Positions 39,374-49,555 are shown, numbered from the stretch's first letter. The stretch: 64,000 nt of DNA from Porticoccaceae bacterium (GCA_024959305.1 JANXGQ010000041.1:42860-106859); one strand, 5' to 3'. The notes: generated by a model from the sequence alone, not told the origin. Program-made: numbers and translations.

Positions 39374-40714
39374 TTAGAGAGCGGGAATAAGTATCTCTTG
39401 CCCCACGTGAATGGTACTAGATGACATTTTATTGTAGCGCAAAATTCTACTCACTGAGGTATTGTAACGGACCGCAATTTCCGAAAGTGTATCTCCCAGA
39501 CCAACCACGTAGCTCAACGGCCGAGTATCTATAATACTGGCTAATTGAGTCCCTAGCGGCGGATAATCGGAGTAATACTGAACCAGCCCCCTGTAAATTG
39601 CTGTCGCCATTTTTTGCTGATAGGCGCTACTGCTCAATTGGCGCGCCTCTTTGGGGTTAGAGATAAACCCGGTCTCCACAAGAAGCGAGGGGATATCTGG
39701 CGATTTAAGCACCAAAAAGCCAGCTTGCTCGACTTTCTTCTTGTGCAAGCGGGCGACTGAGCCCATATGTTTCAATACATAGCGACCTGCTTCCAGACTG
39801 CTGCGCAAAGTGCCATTCATAGACAGATCTAACAGCACCCCAGCCAATACATCATCCCTATTCCCCAAATTAAGCGAGCTGGCACCACCAATTAGATCAG
39901 CGCGATTTTCCTTGGTGGCTAAATATCTTGCCGTCTCACTGGTTGCCCCTTTAAGGGATAGGGCATAGATCGAAGCGCCGTGGGCCCGCGAGTCAGTAAA
40001 GGCGTCAGCATGAATGGAGATAAAAAAATCGGCGCGATTATCTCGAGCAATCTGTGTGCGTTTGCGATGAGCCAGATAATAATCACCACCTCGCACCAAG
40101 AGTCCTTGGTAATGGGGGTCTTTATCAAACAGGGCATCAATACGCCGAGCGATTTGCAGAGCAATATTTTTTTCCCTAAGGCGCTTGGGCCCCAAGGCTC
40201 CCGGATCCTCACCGCCGTGACCCGCATCTATGGCAATAACAATCTTGCGGTTGGACTGCTTTACAAGCTCTTTAACAGAGCGACCCGCCGGGCGCTTTTT
40301 ATCAAAAAGATCAACCACCAGCCGGTCGCTGTATTGCTCGTTAGCTTTTAGGGTAAAGTACTTTGGATCGATTGATGCGGTCAGATCCAGCACCACCCGT
40401 AAATCGGTATTATTGCGTATTGCCGTGCGGATTTTGGCGATCGGGCTATTACTTAAATCCAAGTGCTCAAAAGAGGTCCGCTGTGCCGCGTTGGCAATAT
40501 CAATCACCAGGCGATTGGGGTTGTTCAGATAAAAAATATTGTGGTCTACGGCACCGCTGGCATCAAATACCAGCCGAGTATGATCTGGCGCTCGCCATAG
40601 GCGCACCGAATTAATATCTACGCCACTAACCGCAGTGGCGCTAAAAATAGTCAGTAGCACCACCAAATGGCTACCAATGCGGGTGAACTGCTGTTTTATA
40701 TTATAATTTTTCAT
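39374..40714 (-). CDS. amiB: N-acetylmuramoyl-L-alanine amidase (AmiB/AmiC type)
   Basis: Periplasmic zinc amidase that splits septal peptidoglycan during cell separation. The 446-residue protein has an N-terminal signal segment (about 14-30), an AMIN domain (about 32-130) for septal targeting, an Amidase_3 domain (about 153-378) with AIDAGHGGEDPGALG, FISIHADAF and LVETGFISNPKEA, and one C-terminal LysM module (about 400-445). It lies between tsaE and mutL as in E. coli, although miniature element copy B now separates it from mutL. Confidence 0.95.
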   Translation of the reverse strand: MKNYNIKQQFTRIGSHLVVLLTIFSATAVSGVDINSVRLWRAPDHTRLVFDASGAVDHNIFYLNNPNRLVIDIANAAQRTSFEHLDLSNSPIAKIRTAIRNNTDLRVVLDLTASIDPKYFTLKANEQYSDRLVVDLFDKKRPAGRSVKELVKQSNRKIVIAIDAGHGGEDPGALGPKRLREKNIALQIARRIDALFDKDPHYQGLLVRGGDYYLAHRKRTQIARDNRADFFISIHADAFTDSRAHGASIYALSLKGATSETARYLATKENRADLIGGASSLNLGNRDDVLAGVLLDLSMNGTLRSSLEAGRYVLKHMGSVARLHKKKVEQAGFLVLKSPDIPSLLVETGFISNPKEARQLSSSAYQQKMATAIYRGLVQYYSDYPPLGTQLASIIDTRPLSYVVGLGDTLSEIAVRYNTSVSRILRYNKMSSSTIHVGQEILIPAL

Positions 40715-40759
40715 TGAATCTAAATCCCATCACTCGACGGATGCCAAGCCGATACTTTC

Positions 40760-41272
40760 TCAATAATCACAGTCTCTGTAACGGGAGTTTAATTTTTTCA
40801 AAAATACTTCGCCACATTGACTGGCGGCGATAAGGGTAACACAGCGCCCAATTTCAGATTGGCTAATTTTAATAGCAATATCGGGCTCGGGAATAAACCC
40901 CTCGCCATTTTCCGGCCATTCTATCATGCATAACTGAGCCTCCGACAGGTAATCGGCGAAACCTATACACTCAAGTTCCTCAGCATCAATTAGGCGATAC
41001 AAATCAAAATGGTACACCTTGCCCAAGGCTAAATCATAGGGCTCAACCAATGTATAAGTGGGACTTTTAACCGCCCCTCCATGGCCTAAGCCCTGCAGTA
41101 TGCCCCGACTCAGCGTGGTTTTCCCCGCACCCAAATCACCACTGAGCAGAAGCAATATGGGTACCGCCAAATCGCTAATCACTGCCGACAGCTCGGCCCC
41201 GAAATCTATCATTGCCTGTTCGCTATTCAGTTTGACTGCAAACTGATTCGCAACCTCAGTAGGACGACTCAC
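40760..41272 (-). CDS. tsaE: tRNA threonylcarbamoyladenosine biosynthesis ATPase TsaE
   Basis: ATPase of the t6A complex working with TsaB and TsaD. The 170-residue protein has the Walker A loop LSGDLGAGKTTLSRGIL near 43-59, the Walker B-like VYHFDLYRL and the motif CMIEWPE. The start overlaps the nnr stop by four bases, so translation is probably coupled. Confidence 0.95.
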   Translation of the reverse strand: MSRPTEVANQFAVKLNSEQAMIDFGAELSAVISDLAVPILLLLSGDLGAGKTTLSRGILQGLGHGGAVKSPTYTLVEPYDLALGKVYHFDLYRLIDAEELECIGFADYLSEAQLCMIEWPENGEGFIPEPDIAIKISQSEIGRCVTLIAASQCGEVFLKKLNSRYRDCDY

Positions 41273-42789
41273 AGGTATTCCTGATTGAGCAGCTTATGCA
41301 GATAGGGCAGCAGATCTGTAGCCGCTATGCCTCGATATCCCAGTTCGCTCACCGCCATATCTGCGGCTGAAGAATGCAGGCAACAGCCGAGTTCAGCCGC
41401 GATCTGTAAGCTCAGCCCCTGAGCCACAAGACTGCCTATAATGCCACTTAAAAGATCACCCATACCGGCAGTTGCCATTGCCGGATTTCCATAGGGGCAA
41501 ACCTTTATTATTGCCTCTTTACCCGCAATTAATGTCCCCGGACCCTTAAGCAATACCAGCGCATTGTATTTCTGCTGAATTTCCCGAACGGCAGCAAACC
41601 GATTCGCTTGAATAGCGGCCACGCTGGTATTCAACAAGCGGGCAGCTTCGCCGGGATGTGGCGTCAAAATCCATTGCTGCCCACCTGTATTGGGAACCAC
41701 TCGCCCCTCAGCTAAAATATTTAGGGCATCCGCATCCAGCACCATAGGCAACCCGGCGCTCACAGCCTTTTGCAGCAATTGCTCGGACCAAGCTGAACGC
41801 CCCAGCCCCGGACCAACCACCAGCACATTGGGCCTGTCCAACAGCGGCTGCAACTGCTGCCCTGAGATCACGCCACAGGCCATAACCTCGGGACAGCGCG
41901 CCAACACTGCTGTGATATGCTGCGGTTGCGTAGCCACTGAGGTGAGGCCACAGCCAGCTTTTAAACTGGCTTGTGCCGCCATGGCGGCAGCACCACCATA
42001 GCCATGATCCCCTCCAATCACCATAGAATGGCCGCGCTGGTTCTTGTGGACATCGCCCTCCAATTCAGGCAAATAATCCATAAGATCAAATAGATCCATC
42101 AATTGTGAAGCGGGCCGAAAATCCTGAAATACCCGCTCGGGAACGTCCAGTGAATGGTAAATAATCTCGCCGCACAACGCCGAGCCACGACCGGTAAATA
42201 GGCCTTGTTTGGCGCCGATAAAGGTCACTGTAAGGTCGGCCTTGACCGCCATATCAGCCACTGAACCCGTATCCGCATCCAGCCCTGAAGGAATATCAAC
42301 TGACAATACGGGCAACCCCGAGTCATTTATAAGGCCCACTGCTTTAGCATAGGGTGCGCGCAGGGGGCCACTGCCTCCAATACCTAATAAACTGTCTACT
42401 ATCACTCCCTCAGTGAGTTCAATGCCAGAATCCAACGCTATCATGGATACCTTGGCCTGCTCGGCAAATTGCCTAGCTCGCTGGGTTTCGGCGGTAAATT
42501 TGCCACTGTTACCCAATTCAACCAAACGCACCGGAATGCGTCGCTGCGCCGCCATAGCAGCCAGTACATAACCATCGCCAGCATTATTCCCTGAACCGCA
42601 AAATACCGTAATCAGTGAGGGTTGACCAAAGGCCTCAAGTAACTCTTTAAACGCCGCCACACCGGCACGCTTCATCAGCACTATGCCAGAACCGTCCAAA
42701 GCATCTATGGCTGCAGCATCGAGCTGGCGCACAGTTTCTACTCTGTATAAGTTATCTTGAATCGGACTCTGTGCAGGAAAATGGGACAT
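41269..42789 (-). CDS. nnr: Bifunctional NAD(P)H-hydrate epimerase / ADP-dependent dehydratase
   Basis: Repairs NADH and NADPH damaged by hydration. The 506-residue protein joins a YjeF N-terminal epimerase domain (about 10-220, with GSGNNAGDGYVLA) to a ribokinase-like C-terminal dehydratase domain (about 230-505, with VIGGDHGYGGAAAMA, LTPHPGEAARL and ATAGMGDLLSGIIG). It is divergent from queG, with 56 bases between starts, and coupled to tsaE. Confidence 0.95.
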   Translation of the reverse strand: MSHFPAQSPIQDNLYRVETVRQLDAAAIDALDGSGIVLMKRAGVAAFKELLEAFGQPSLITVFCGSGNNAGDGYVLAAMAAQRRIPVRLVELGNSGKFTAETQRARQFAEQAKVSMIALDSGIELTEGVIVDSLLGIGGSGPLRAPYAKAVGLINDSGLPVLSVDIPSGLDADTGSVADMAVKADLTVTFIGAKQGLFTGRGSALCGEIIYHSLDVPERVFQDFRPASQLMDLFDLMDYLPELEGDVHKNQRGHSMVIGGDHGYGGAAAMAAQASLKAGCGLTSVATQPQHITAVLARCPEVMACGVISGQQLQPLLDRPNVLVVGPGLGRSAWSEQLLQKAVSAGLPMVLDADALNILAEGRVVPNTGGQQWILTPHPGEAARLLNTSVAAIQANRFAAVREIQQKYNALVLLKGPGTLIAGKEAIIKVCPYGNPAMATAGMGDLLSGIIGSLVAQGLSLQIAAELGCCLHSSAADMAVSELGYRGIAATDLLPYLHKLLNQEYL

Positions 42790-42845
42790 ATTGCTAATAT
42801 CTCAGTAGAATTGGTGCAATTATAAGGTAGATTTTTAACCAAGAC

Positions 42846-43964
42846 ATGTCTGAAACCGACCAATTTGACAACTTAGACCCAAAAACGCTCGAAGATTTGG
42901 CCCAAAAAATTAAATTATGGGGTGAGTCTTTGGGCTTTCAACAGGTTGCCATCGTCAAACCAAATCTGGATCGGGCTTCACAGCGCCTGAGACTATGGCT
43001 GGATAATGGCTATCAAGGCTCTATGGGATGGATGTCCGCCCACGGCGATAAACGCTATCAGATCGATAAACTGGTAGCGCGGACCCTGCGAGTGATTTCG
43101 GTAAGAATGGACTACCTAGCTGACGACAATATGGTGGCGGTGCTAAAGGATCCTAATAAAGCCTATATTTCACGCTATGCACTGGGTCGTGACTATCACA
43201 AATTAATTCGCAAACGTCTCGCTGAGTTAGTGCGCAAAATTCAACATGAATTGCCTAATACAGAGTTGTCTCAACGGCCTTTTGTGGACAGTGCTCCGGT
43301 TATGGAAAAACCGCTGGCAGAACAGGCCGGATTGGGTTGGATTGGTAAAAATAGCCTATTAATCAATAACAAAGTGGGCTCTTGGTTCTTCCTGGGCGAG
43401 ATTTATACCTCGCTGCAACTGCCTGAGGATCACTTAGAACAACCTGACCGCTGCGGCAACTGTCGCGCCTGTTTAAAAGTCTGCCCTACCGATGCCTTCC
43501 CCGAACCCTATGTATTGGATGCCCGAAAATGTATTTCTTACCTGACCATCGAGAATAAAGAGGCTATTCCGGTGCCACTTAGATCGCTGATGGGTAACCG
43601 CGTATTTGGCTGCGACGATTGTCAGATTATCTGCCCTTGGAATCGCGGTGCTGCCAAAACTAAAGAAATGGACTTTTCTCCGCGCCATAATCTCGATAAC
43701 TCGGAGTTGCTGAGCCTGTTTAAATGGAACGAAAGTGAGTTCTTAACTAAAACTGAGGGCTCCCCGATTCGCAGAATAGGTTACCAGCGCTGGCTGCGCA
43801 ATCTGGCAGTGGGGCTGGGCAATGCAGAGGGTTCAGCAAAAATCCTCGAACAGCTTGAAAAAACAGTCGCCGGTTCCTCAGCCCTAGTGAAAGAACATAT
43901 CAACTGGGCAATTGAGCAACAGCGGCAAAAGCTAGGTATTAGCGCTGGCTCTAAGCCTGAATAA
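42846..43964 (+). CDS. queG: Epoxyqueuosine reductase
   Basis: Cobalamin-dependent iron-sulfur enzyme for the last step of queuosine synthesis in tRNA. The 372-residue protein has a 4Fe-4S pair, [17 protein letters not shown] (about 202-218) and [11 protein letters not shown] (about 258-268), and the catalytic region [19 protein letters not shown]. It is convergent with orn, overlapping it by 14 bases, so the two 3' ends are complementary. Confidence 0.95.
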   Translation: MSETDQFDNLDPKTLEDLAQKIKLWGESLGFQQVAIVKPNLDRASQRLRLWLDNGYQGSMGWMSAHGDKRYQIDKLVARTLRVISVRMDYLADDNMVAVLKDPNKAYISRYALGRDYHKLIRKRLAELVRKIQHELPNTELSQRPFVDSAPVMEKPLAEQAGLGWIGKNSLLINNKVGSWFFLGEIYTSLQLPEDHLEQPDRCGNCRACLKVCPTDAFPEPYVLDARKCISYLTIENKEAIPVPLRSLMGNRVFGCDDCQIICPWNRGAAKTKEMDFSPRHNLDNSELLSLFKWNESEFLTKTEGSPIRRIGYQRWLRNLAVGLGNAEGSAKILEQLEKTVAGSSALVKEHINWAIEQQRQKLGISAGSKPE

Positions 43965-44499
43965 AGGTTGTGCGGTAGTGGGACAGTTCAGCTATAGAGT
44001 CATAAACATCATCCAATGCCAGATGCCGCCCCTTTTTGATAACCGCCTCCGCCACTTCTGGCTTCCAGCGCCTAGCCAATTCCTTAAGTGTACTGACATC
44101 CAGATTGCGGTAGTGGAAAAACGCCGCTAATTCCGGCATATAGCGCACCAGAAAGCGGCGATCTTGGCCTATGGAGTTACCGCACATGGGCGACTGTCCT
44201 TCGGGCGCCCACTGTCTAAGAAAATCCAGCGTGGCCGCAGATGCATGCGCTTCAGTGACGGCGCTGTTGCGCACCCGATTGGTGAGCCCTGATTTTCCAT
44301 GTTGCTTGGCATTCCATTCATCCATAGCTTCAAGTAATGCTTCAGCCTGATGGATTACCAAGGAGGGCCCCTCGGCCAAAACATTTAAATCTGCATCGGT
44401 CACCACAGTGGCTATTTCTATAATGCGCTCGCGATCTGGATCCAGTCCGGTCATCTCCAGATCGATCCAAATTAAATTAAGAGGATTTATTTTATTCAT
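43951..44499 (-). CDS. orn: Oligoribonuclease
   Basis: 3'-5' exoribonuclease that clears di- to pentanucleotides, including pGpG from cyclic-di-GMP turnover. The 182-residue DEDDh protein has [20 protein letters not shown] at the N-terminus, [12 protein letters not shown] in the middle and [14 protein letters not shown] near the C-terminus, which supplies the last His and Asp. It is divergent from rsgA. Confidence 0.97.
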   Translation of the reverse strand: MNKINPLNLIWIDLEMTGLDPDRERIIEIATVVTDADLNVLAEGPSLVIHQAEALLEAMDEWNAKQHGKSGLTNRVRNSAVTEAHASAATLDFLRQWAPEGQSPMCGNSIGQDRRFLVRYMPELAAFFHYRNLDVSTLKELARRWKPEVAEAVIKKGRHLALDDVYDSIAELSHYRTTFIQA

Positions 44500-44612
44500 C
44501 AGTTAAATTTTCCCTTGGAGACTCCGCAAAATGTTACTCAGCGCAATTATGCTATATGCTTGGCGGCGATAACACTAAAAACGATATGGTATTGGAGTCT
44601 AAATATTACTAG

Positions 44613-45638
44613 ATGGGAAATCGAAAACTTAGCAAGCGTCAGAAAGAACGCATCCAATCAATTCAAGAGCGCCGGCGCGAGCGTGCAAACCTAAAAAACT
44701 CTATAGGTGACAAGGCGCTTGAAGACCTAGCCGACCTTGGATCCGAGACCACCGGCACCGTGGTCACCAATTACGGCGCCCAAGTCGATATCGAGGGCGA
44801 TAGGGAGCCTTTTGTCGGCACTATTGTGCGCTGTTTTAAACGCGCTAATATCGACAGTTTGATCACTGGTGATAGGGTGGTTTGGCGGCCCGCAGAACCC
44901 CAGGGGGTGGTGGTTGCCCGCGAGCCCCGACAAACCGAACTTATTCGCCCCGATAACTATGGCAAGCTGCGCCCAGTAGCCGCGAATATTGACCGTATCG
45001 CGATTGTTTTTGCAGCGCAACCCAGCCCCCAAAGCAATTTGCTTGACCGCTATTTAGTGGCCGCTGAAGCTCAGGGCATAGAGCCCTTTTTGATACTGAA
45101 TAAAACTGATCTCTTGGACCATCAAAGTTATCCGCAAGTAGATAAGCTACTGCAAAACTACCAATTTATTGGCTACAAGATCATCCGCGTATCCGTAAAA
45201 AGCTCTGAGGGTATAGATCAACTACAAACCTATCTATCCCAGAATAATTCTATTTTTGTCGGACAGTCGGGGGTGGGCAAATCTTCTTTGATTAATCAGC
45301 TTCAACCAGAGAACAATAGCCCTGTAGGACCTCTTTCTGCAGCCACTAACGAAGGCACCCATACCACCACGGCTTCCAAGTTGATTCATCTCAATGGCGG
45401 CGGTGTACTGATAGACTCACCGGGAATCAGGGAGTTTGCACTGACCCATTTAAGCCAAGAGAGCATTATCAATGGTTTTAAAGACTTTAGGCCCTATTTG
45501 GGCAACTGCAAGTTTCGTGACTGTCAGCACGACAGAGAAATGGGTTGCGCCCTACTGGACGCCGTTGCAGAGAATAAAGTACTTGCCGATCGTCTAAAAA
45601 ATTATCGGCAAATTATACAGAGCCAGAGCCATAAATAA
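44613..45638 (+). CDS. rsgA: Small-subunit ribosome biogenesis GTPase RsgA
   Basis: Circularly permuted GTPase that helps late 30S maturation. The 341-residue protein has a basic N-terminus, an OB domain (about 45-110), then G4 (LNKTDLLD), G1 (GQSGVGKSSLINQL) and G3 (DSPGIREFAL) in the permuted order, and a C-terminal zinc site with CKFRDCQHDREMGC. The stop falls in the first unit of a 16-bp tandem repeat. Confidence 0.96.
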   Translation: MGNRKLSKRQKERIQSIQERRRERANLKNSIGDKALEDLADLGSETTGTVVTNYGAQVDIEGDREPFVGTIVRCFKRANIDSLITGDRVVWRPAEPQGVVVAREPRQTELIRPDNYGKLRPVAANIDRIAIVFAAQPSPQSNLLDRYLVAAEAQGIEPFLILNKTDLLDHQSYPQVDKLLQNYQFIGYKIIRVSVKSSEGIDQLQTYLSQNNSIFVGQSGVGKSSLINQLQPENNSPVGPLSAATNEGTHTTTASKLIHLNGGGVLIDSPGIREFALTHLSQESIINGFKDFRPYLGNCKFRDCQHDREMGCALLDAVAENKVLADRLKNYRQIIQSQSHK

Positions 45639-45670
45639 CCGAGGTCATAAATAACCTAGGTCATAAATAG
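45630..45670. repeat. 16-bp tandem repeat (2.5 units) between rsgA and rhdA
   Basis: CATAAATAACCGAGGT (45630-45645), CATAAATAACCTAGGT (45646-45661) and a partial CATAAATAG (45662-45670). The first unit contains the rsgA stop. In Pseudomonas, motAB lies in this interval. Confidence 0.7.
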
Positions 45671-45723
45671 CTTAAGGAAATCTGCTAGAATGACTTTTCT
45701 CTGAAATCTAATCGCAACTGACC

Positions 45724-46536
45724 ATGAATCGCCTGATAGAACCTAAACAACTACAAGCCCGTCTTGAAGACCCAGATTTAATCATTGTCGACCTCTGCAA
45801 TGCGGCTCTTTACCAGCAGCAGCATGTGCCGGGAGCTGTGCATTTACCCGGCCAGCATCTGCTTGCGGGCAAGCCACCCATACCCGGGGCCTGCCCAAGT
45901 ATCGAGCGGCTTTCTGAGGTACTCAGCCATTTGGGCATTGAGCACTGCAAACAGGTGGTTGTCTACGATGATGAGGGTGGCGGATGGGCCGGCAGAATGG
46001 CCTGGACATTAGATCTGATGGGTTTTGACAACTGGTCTTACCTCAACGGCGGCGCTGTGGCCTGGATCAAAGAGGGTTTTCCAACTGAATCCAACCCCAA
46101 TCAACCCCTGAGCACCCAACCCGAGCCAACATCGATTATCAATGCCAAGACAAAAATTAGCGCCGCTGAAATTATGGCCGCCATCGGCTCTGCCGACTTT
46201 GCGGTCTGGGATGCCAGAAGCCCAGGTGAGTTTAGCGGCAGCACGGTTCGCTCCGCGCGAGGAGGACATATTCCCGGCGCCATTAATTTGGAGTGGACGG
46301 AGCTGATGGATCGGCAAAATAACTTGCGAATCCGCAATGATGCCCAACAGATATTAAATGATCTGGGTCTTGGCAAAGACCAACAAATTGCCACCCACTG
46401 CCAGAGCCATCACCGCTCTAGTTTTACCTATATGGTGGCTAGAATTCTGGGTTACGAAAATATTCGCGGCTATGATGGCTCTTGGGCCGAATGGGGAAAT
46501 TCGGATCACCTGCCTGTGCAACTGGGTCCACAATAA
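45724..46536 (+). CDS. rhdA: Thiosulfate sulfurtransferase (rhodanese)
   Basis: Two-domain rhodanese of 270 residues that passes sulfane sulfur through a cysteine persulfide. The inactive N-terminal domain (about 5-125) has VVVYDDEGGGWAGRMAW. The active C-terminal domain (about 140-268) has the loop CQSHHRSS, close to the CQTHHRSG of Azotobacter and Pseudomonas RhdA. The position between rsgA and psd is also that of Pseudomonas rhdA. It is 28 bases from psd and probably co-transcribed. Confidence 0.9.
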   Translation: MNRLIEPKQLQARLEDPDLIIVDLCNAALYQQQHVPGAVHLPGQHLLAGKPPIPGACPSIERLSEVLSHLGIEHCKQVVVYDDEGGGWAGRMAWTLDLMGFDNWSYLNGGAVAWIKEGFPTESNPNQPLSTQPEPTSIINAKTKISAAEIMAAIGSADFAVWDARSPGEFSGSTVRSARGGHIPGAINLEWTELMDRQNNLRIRNDAQQILNDLGLGKDQQIATHCQSHHRSSFTYMVARILGYENIRGYDGSWAEWGNSDHLPVQLGPQ

Positions 46537-46564
46537 ATCAATCAGTCAATAGAGTGTAAAACCT

Positions 46565-47428
46565 ATGAATCATAGCGCCGAAATTTTTGTCGCCTTACAG
46601 CGGCTATTGCCAAAACATGCAGTCTCCCGACTGATTGCAAAACTGGCTGAATCAAAGTGTCGCAGATTAAAAAACCTATTGATTAATCGCGCTATAAAAA
46701 CCTTTGATATCAATATGCAAGAAGCGCTTAGCGACGATCTAGACCATTATGAAAACTTTAATGCTTTTTTCACTCGCCAACTCAAACCAGACGCCAGACC
46801 CCTAGATTCTGAGGATAACTCCGCAGTATCCCCGGCCGATGGCGCTATTAGTCAGGCTGGCAAAATCACTGACCATAGAATTATTCAGGCCAAGGGCGTC
46901 GACTACAGTCTAAACCGCTTGATAGGCGACTCCAATCAGGGAAAACTGTATAACCATGGCACCTTTGCCACCATCTATCTATCACCTAAAGACTATCACC
47001 GCGTGCATATACCGGTGGATGGGCAATTGCTCTCAACCAGATATATCCCCGGCGAACTGTTTTCGGTCAATAAACAGACTACCGAAGCATTACCGGGACT
47101 ATTTGCCCGCAACGAGCGACTGGTCTGTGAGTTTAAATCCCAGCAAATCGGTCATTTTTCGGTTATTTTCGTCGGTGCTATGCTGGTGGCAGGCATTGAA
47201 ACTGTCTGGGGTGGCTTTGAACCTCCGGGACCAGGTGCTGTGCGAGAAACAGATTACTCCACTGAAAACCTTATGTTTAGCAAGGGCGCTGAGATTGGGC
47301 GCTTTAAATTTGGCTCAACCGTAATCATGCTCTTTCAGGATCGTGCAATCACCTTGGACAACTACATTAAGCCATCAGCTATAGTAAAAATGGGAGATAA
47401 GATAGGCATGCTATCCACAACAAATTAA
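46565..47428 (+). CDS. psd: Phosphatidylserine decarboxylase proenzyme
   Basis: Membrane-associated enzyme making phosphatidylethanolamine from phosphatidylserine. The 287-residue proenzyme cleaves itself at a GST motif to form the pyruvoyl group. Here it reads FKFGSTVIMLF near residue 253, with Phe where E. coli has Leu. Other family segments are ENFNAFFTRQLKPDARP, SPADGAISQ and LSPKDYHRVHIPVDG. It ends the orn/rsgA/rhdA/psd neighbourhood. The 202 bases after it hold no feature I can support. Confidence 0.96.
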   Translation: MNHSAEIFVALQRLLPKHAVSRLIAKLAESKCRRLKNLLINRAIKTFDINMQEALSDDLDHYENFNAFFTRQLKPDARPLDSEDNSAVSPADGAISQAGKITDHRIIQAKGVDYSLNRLIGDSNQGKLYNHGTFATIYLSPKDYHRVHIPVDGQLLSTRYIPGELFSVNKQTTEALPGLFARNERLVCEFKSQQIGHFSVIFVGAMLVAGIETVWGGFEPPGPGAVRETDYSTENLMFSKGAEIGRFKFGSTVIMLFQDRAITLDNYIKPSAIVKMGDKIGMLSTTN

Positions 47429-47630
47429 TTGCAAATTGGAAGCACCATTCATAGCCAATTAAACCGTTTCTCGGCTCTACCAATATCAGCTCCTATGGCA
47501 ATTCTGAAATCCACGCCTAAACCCTAGATTTTCTAAATCCCATTTCTCCGATCAAATTCATATTTTTTATCCTACACTAATCAGGAAACATTGAAGTTTT
47601 TTACTACAACTACTTTCCAGAGGAAGAATT

Positions 47631-48020
47631 ATGTATAAGTATCTTTTAGCGTTTCTGTGCCTATTACTAGCCGGATGCATTGGTCCACTTAGCACACAGG
47701 GCCAGAACTTTAACCCAATGAAGGTGCATTTGGTCGATAAGCTTAATGGCTCTTATCTTTTCAGGGGCAATGAGCCTTTAACGGGTGAGGGTAAAGATAG
47801 AAAGTTTGCCTACGCTGAGTTGATCTCCGAGATAAACCAGAGGTTGAAGCAAGAGGGCTATAAACAGCTGGAAGCGGGCGACTTTGAACTTGTCGATATT
47901 AGCCTATTAAACAGAGTCGCGGATGACCATGATTTGAAAATCGAAAAGGCTTTCTTTGAAAAAAATCCTGATATGGGTAGGTTTATCAACTGTTCTCTGT
48001 TCTCTGTTCTCTGTGGGTGA
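47631..48020 (+). pseudogene. Lipoprotein / tyrosine-phosphatase-like gene, 5' part before frameshift
   Basis: Starts at ATG with GAGG upstream and encodes a lipoprotein signal (LLLAGC, Cys16) and about 110 residues of unknown fold before ending in CSLFSVLCG and TGA at 48018. The 3' end is a threefold repeat of TGTTCTC. If one unit is removed, the frame joins the one ending at 48429, giving a single protein of 263 residues. Seen as it stands, a 129-residue lipoprotein without the phosphatase loop would be made. The family of this N-terminal part is not recognised. Confidence 0.7.
47990..48014 (+). repeat. Heptanucleotide tandem repeat TGTTCTC x3 inside a coding region
   Basis: Three perfect units at 47991-47997, 47998-48004 and 48005-48011, plus a partial TGT after and a C before. 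Because seven is not a multiple of three, gain or loss of a unit changes the reading frame. Two units (or five) put the lipoprotein start in frame with the phosphatase-like end; three units do not. Confidence 0.9.
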
Positions 48021-48429
48021 TCTTATTCCAGCCAACCAGCCCGCGCGAGATGAAATTGCAAAACTTCTGCCTAGGAAGAAACTTGTACGATCTCTAGAAG
48101 GGGTTGCTATGAATTTGTTAATTGATCAGAACCGTAAAACCTACAGACATGTGGTAAAACTTAAACAGTTGTTGCAGGCCTCTGGGAATGGCAAGAAGGT
48201 TAGTATCTTTTATATTCACTGTAACGCCGGATGTGACAGAACTGGGGAATTTATTGCCGCTTATCGCATGACCAATAATAAGCTGTCATGCTCGGAAGCT
48301 ACTGATAAAAACTCTGCCGAATGCGGTAGACCTCAAAACTATTACTCCGTCAACGGCACCTATTGGTACTGCAAGTATTTAAAAAGTTTGGATTCTGATT
48401 ACGTATGTGATTGCCCTGAAAGATTGTAA
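48021..48429 (+). pseudogene. Tyrosine-phosphatase-like domain, 3' part after frameshift
   Basis: This frame carries the loop IHCNAGCDRTGEFIAAYR: the CX5R signature of protein tyrosine and lipid phosphatases (HC-x2-G-x-DRTG form, as in MptpB-like enzymes). The catalytic Cys codon is at 48220-48222 and the Arg follows six codons later; in the repaired 263-residue protein they would be Cys195 and Arg201. The Cys-rich tail (LSCSEA, AECGRPQ, WYCKYL, VCDCPERL) suggests an exported domain. An ATG at 47956 in this frame has no Shine-Dalgarno, and its first residues overlap the lipoprotein frame, so it is an unlikely real start. Confidence 0.65.
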
Positions 48430-48502
48430 CTTGGTGCGCAAAATTTATACGATTTAAAGAAAATTGGCGTCGATACGGTTCCATTTCGAGAAGATTTTCA
48501 GA

Positions 48503-49555
48503 TTAATCTGATGAATTTTTCCGAACAGCATCGACCAAAATTTTCACTTTTTTGGGGTCAATATCTGGGGTGATTCCATGCCCCAAATTAAAAATATGTC
48601 CACTGCCACTACCATAGGATCTCAGGATAGCGCCTACCTCTGCCTCTATTGAAGCATCAGTGCCGCGCAGTACCGAAGGATCCATATTGCCCTGTAGCGC
48701 AACGCGGTCGCCCACCTGTTTGCGCGCTGTGCCTATATCGACGGTCCAGTCTATACCGAGACAGTGACAACCAGTGTCGGCCATAGACTGCAACCACTGC
48801 CCGCCGCCTTTGGTAAACAATATGACTGGTACCTGACGGCCTTCAGCTTCACGGGTTAAGCCTTTCACTATCTTTTCCATATAGGCCAGAGAAAATTCCC
48901 GATAAGCGGAGTGACTGAGCACACCGCCCCAGGTATCAAAAATCTGTACCGCTTGGGCACCGCTGGCGATCTGCGCATTGAGGTAGTCAATCACCGATAG
49001 AGCCAGTTTGTCCAACAGTTGGTGCAACAATTCCGGCTGCTTGTAGAGCATGGTCTTAGAGCGCGCAAAATCTCTGCTACTCTGCCCCTCAATCATATAG
49101 GTGGCCAATGTCCAAGGACTGCCGGAAAAACCAATGAGCGGCACCCGACCATTGAGTTCGCGGCGAATGCTAGCCACTGCATCAGTCACATAACCTAAAT
49201 CGGAAAAGGTATTGATAACCTCGAGTTTTTCAATATCGGCAGCGGTTCGCAGTGGATTGCGAAATTTTGGCCCCTCGCCTTCGGCAAAATAAAGCCCCAA
49301 TCCCATCGCATCGGGAATGGTCAGAATATCGGAGAACAAAATCGCCGCATCCAATGGAAAGCGCTCCAGAGGCTGCAAAGTCACCTCACAGGCCAACTCA
49401 GTATTCTTACAGAGACTCATAAAGTCGCCAGCGCGCGATCTAGTAGCTCGGTACTCTGGCAAATAACGCCCGGCCTGACGCATAATCCAAACTGGCGTGC
49501 GGTCCACTGGCTGCCGCAAAAGGGCCCTTAAAAAGCGATCATTTTTAAGCGTCAT
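48503..49555 (-). CDS. hemE: Uroporphyrinogen decarboxylase
   Basis: Removes four carboxyl groups from uroporphyrinogen III to give coproporphyrinogen III in heme synthesis. The 350-residue protein has the family signatures [16 protein letters not shown] near the N-terminus and [18 protein letters not shown]. The catalytic Asp in [15 protein letters not shown] is present. It follows gltD on the same strand; the gltB-gltD-hemE order is that of Pseudomonas. Confidence 0.97.
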   Translation of the reverse strand: MTLKNDRFLRALLRQPVDRTPVWIMRQAGRYLPEYRATRSRAGDFMSLCKNTELACEVTLQPLERFPLDAAILFSDILTIPDAMGLGLYFAEGEGPKFRNPLRTAADIEKLEVINTFSDLGYVTDAVASIRRELNGRVPLIGFSGSPWTLATYMIEGQSSRDFARSKTMLYKQPELLHQLLDKLALSVIDYLNAQIASGAQAVQIFDTWGGVLSHSAYREFSLAYMEKIVKGLTREAEGRQVPVILFTKGGGQWLQSMADTGCHCLGIDWTVDIGTARKQVGDRVALQGNMDPSVLRGTDASIEAEVGAILRSYGSGSGHIFNLGHGITPDIDPKKVKILVDAVRKNSSD

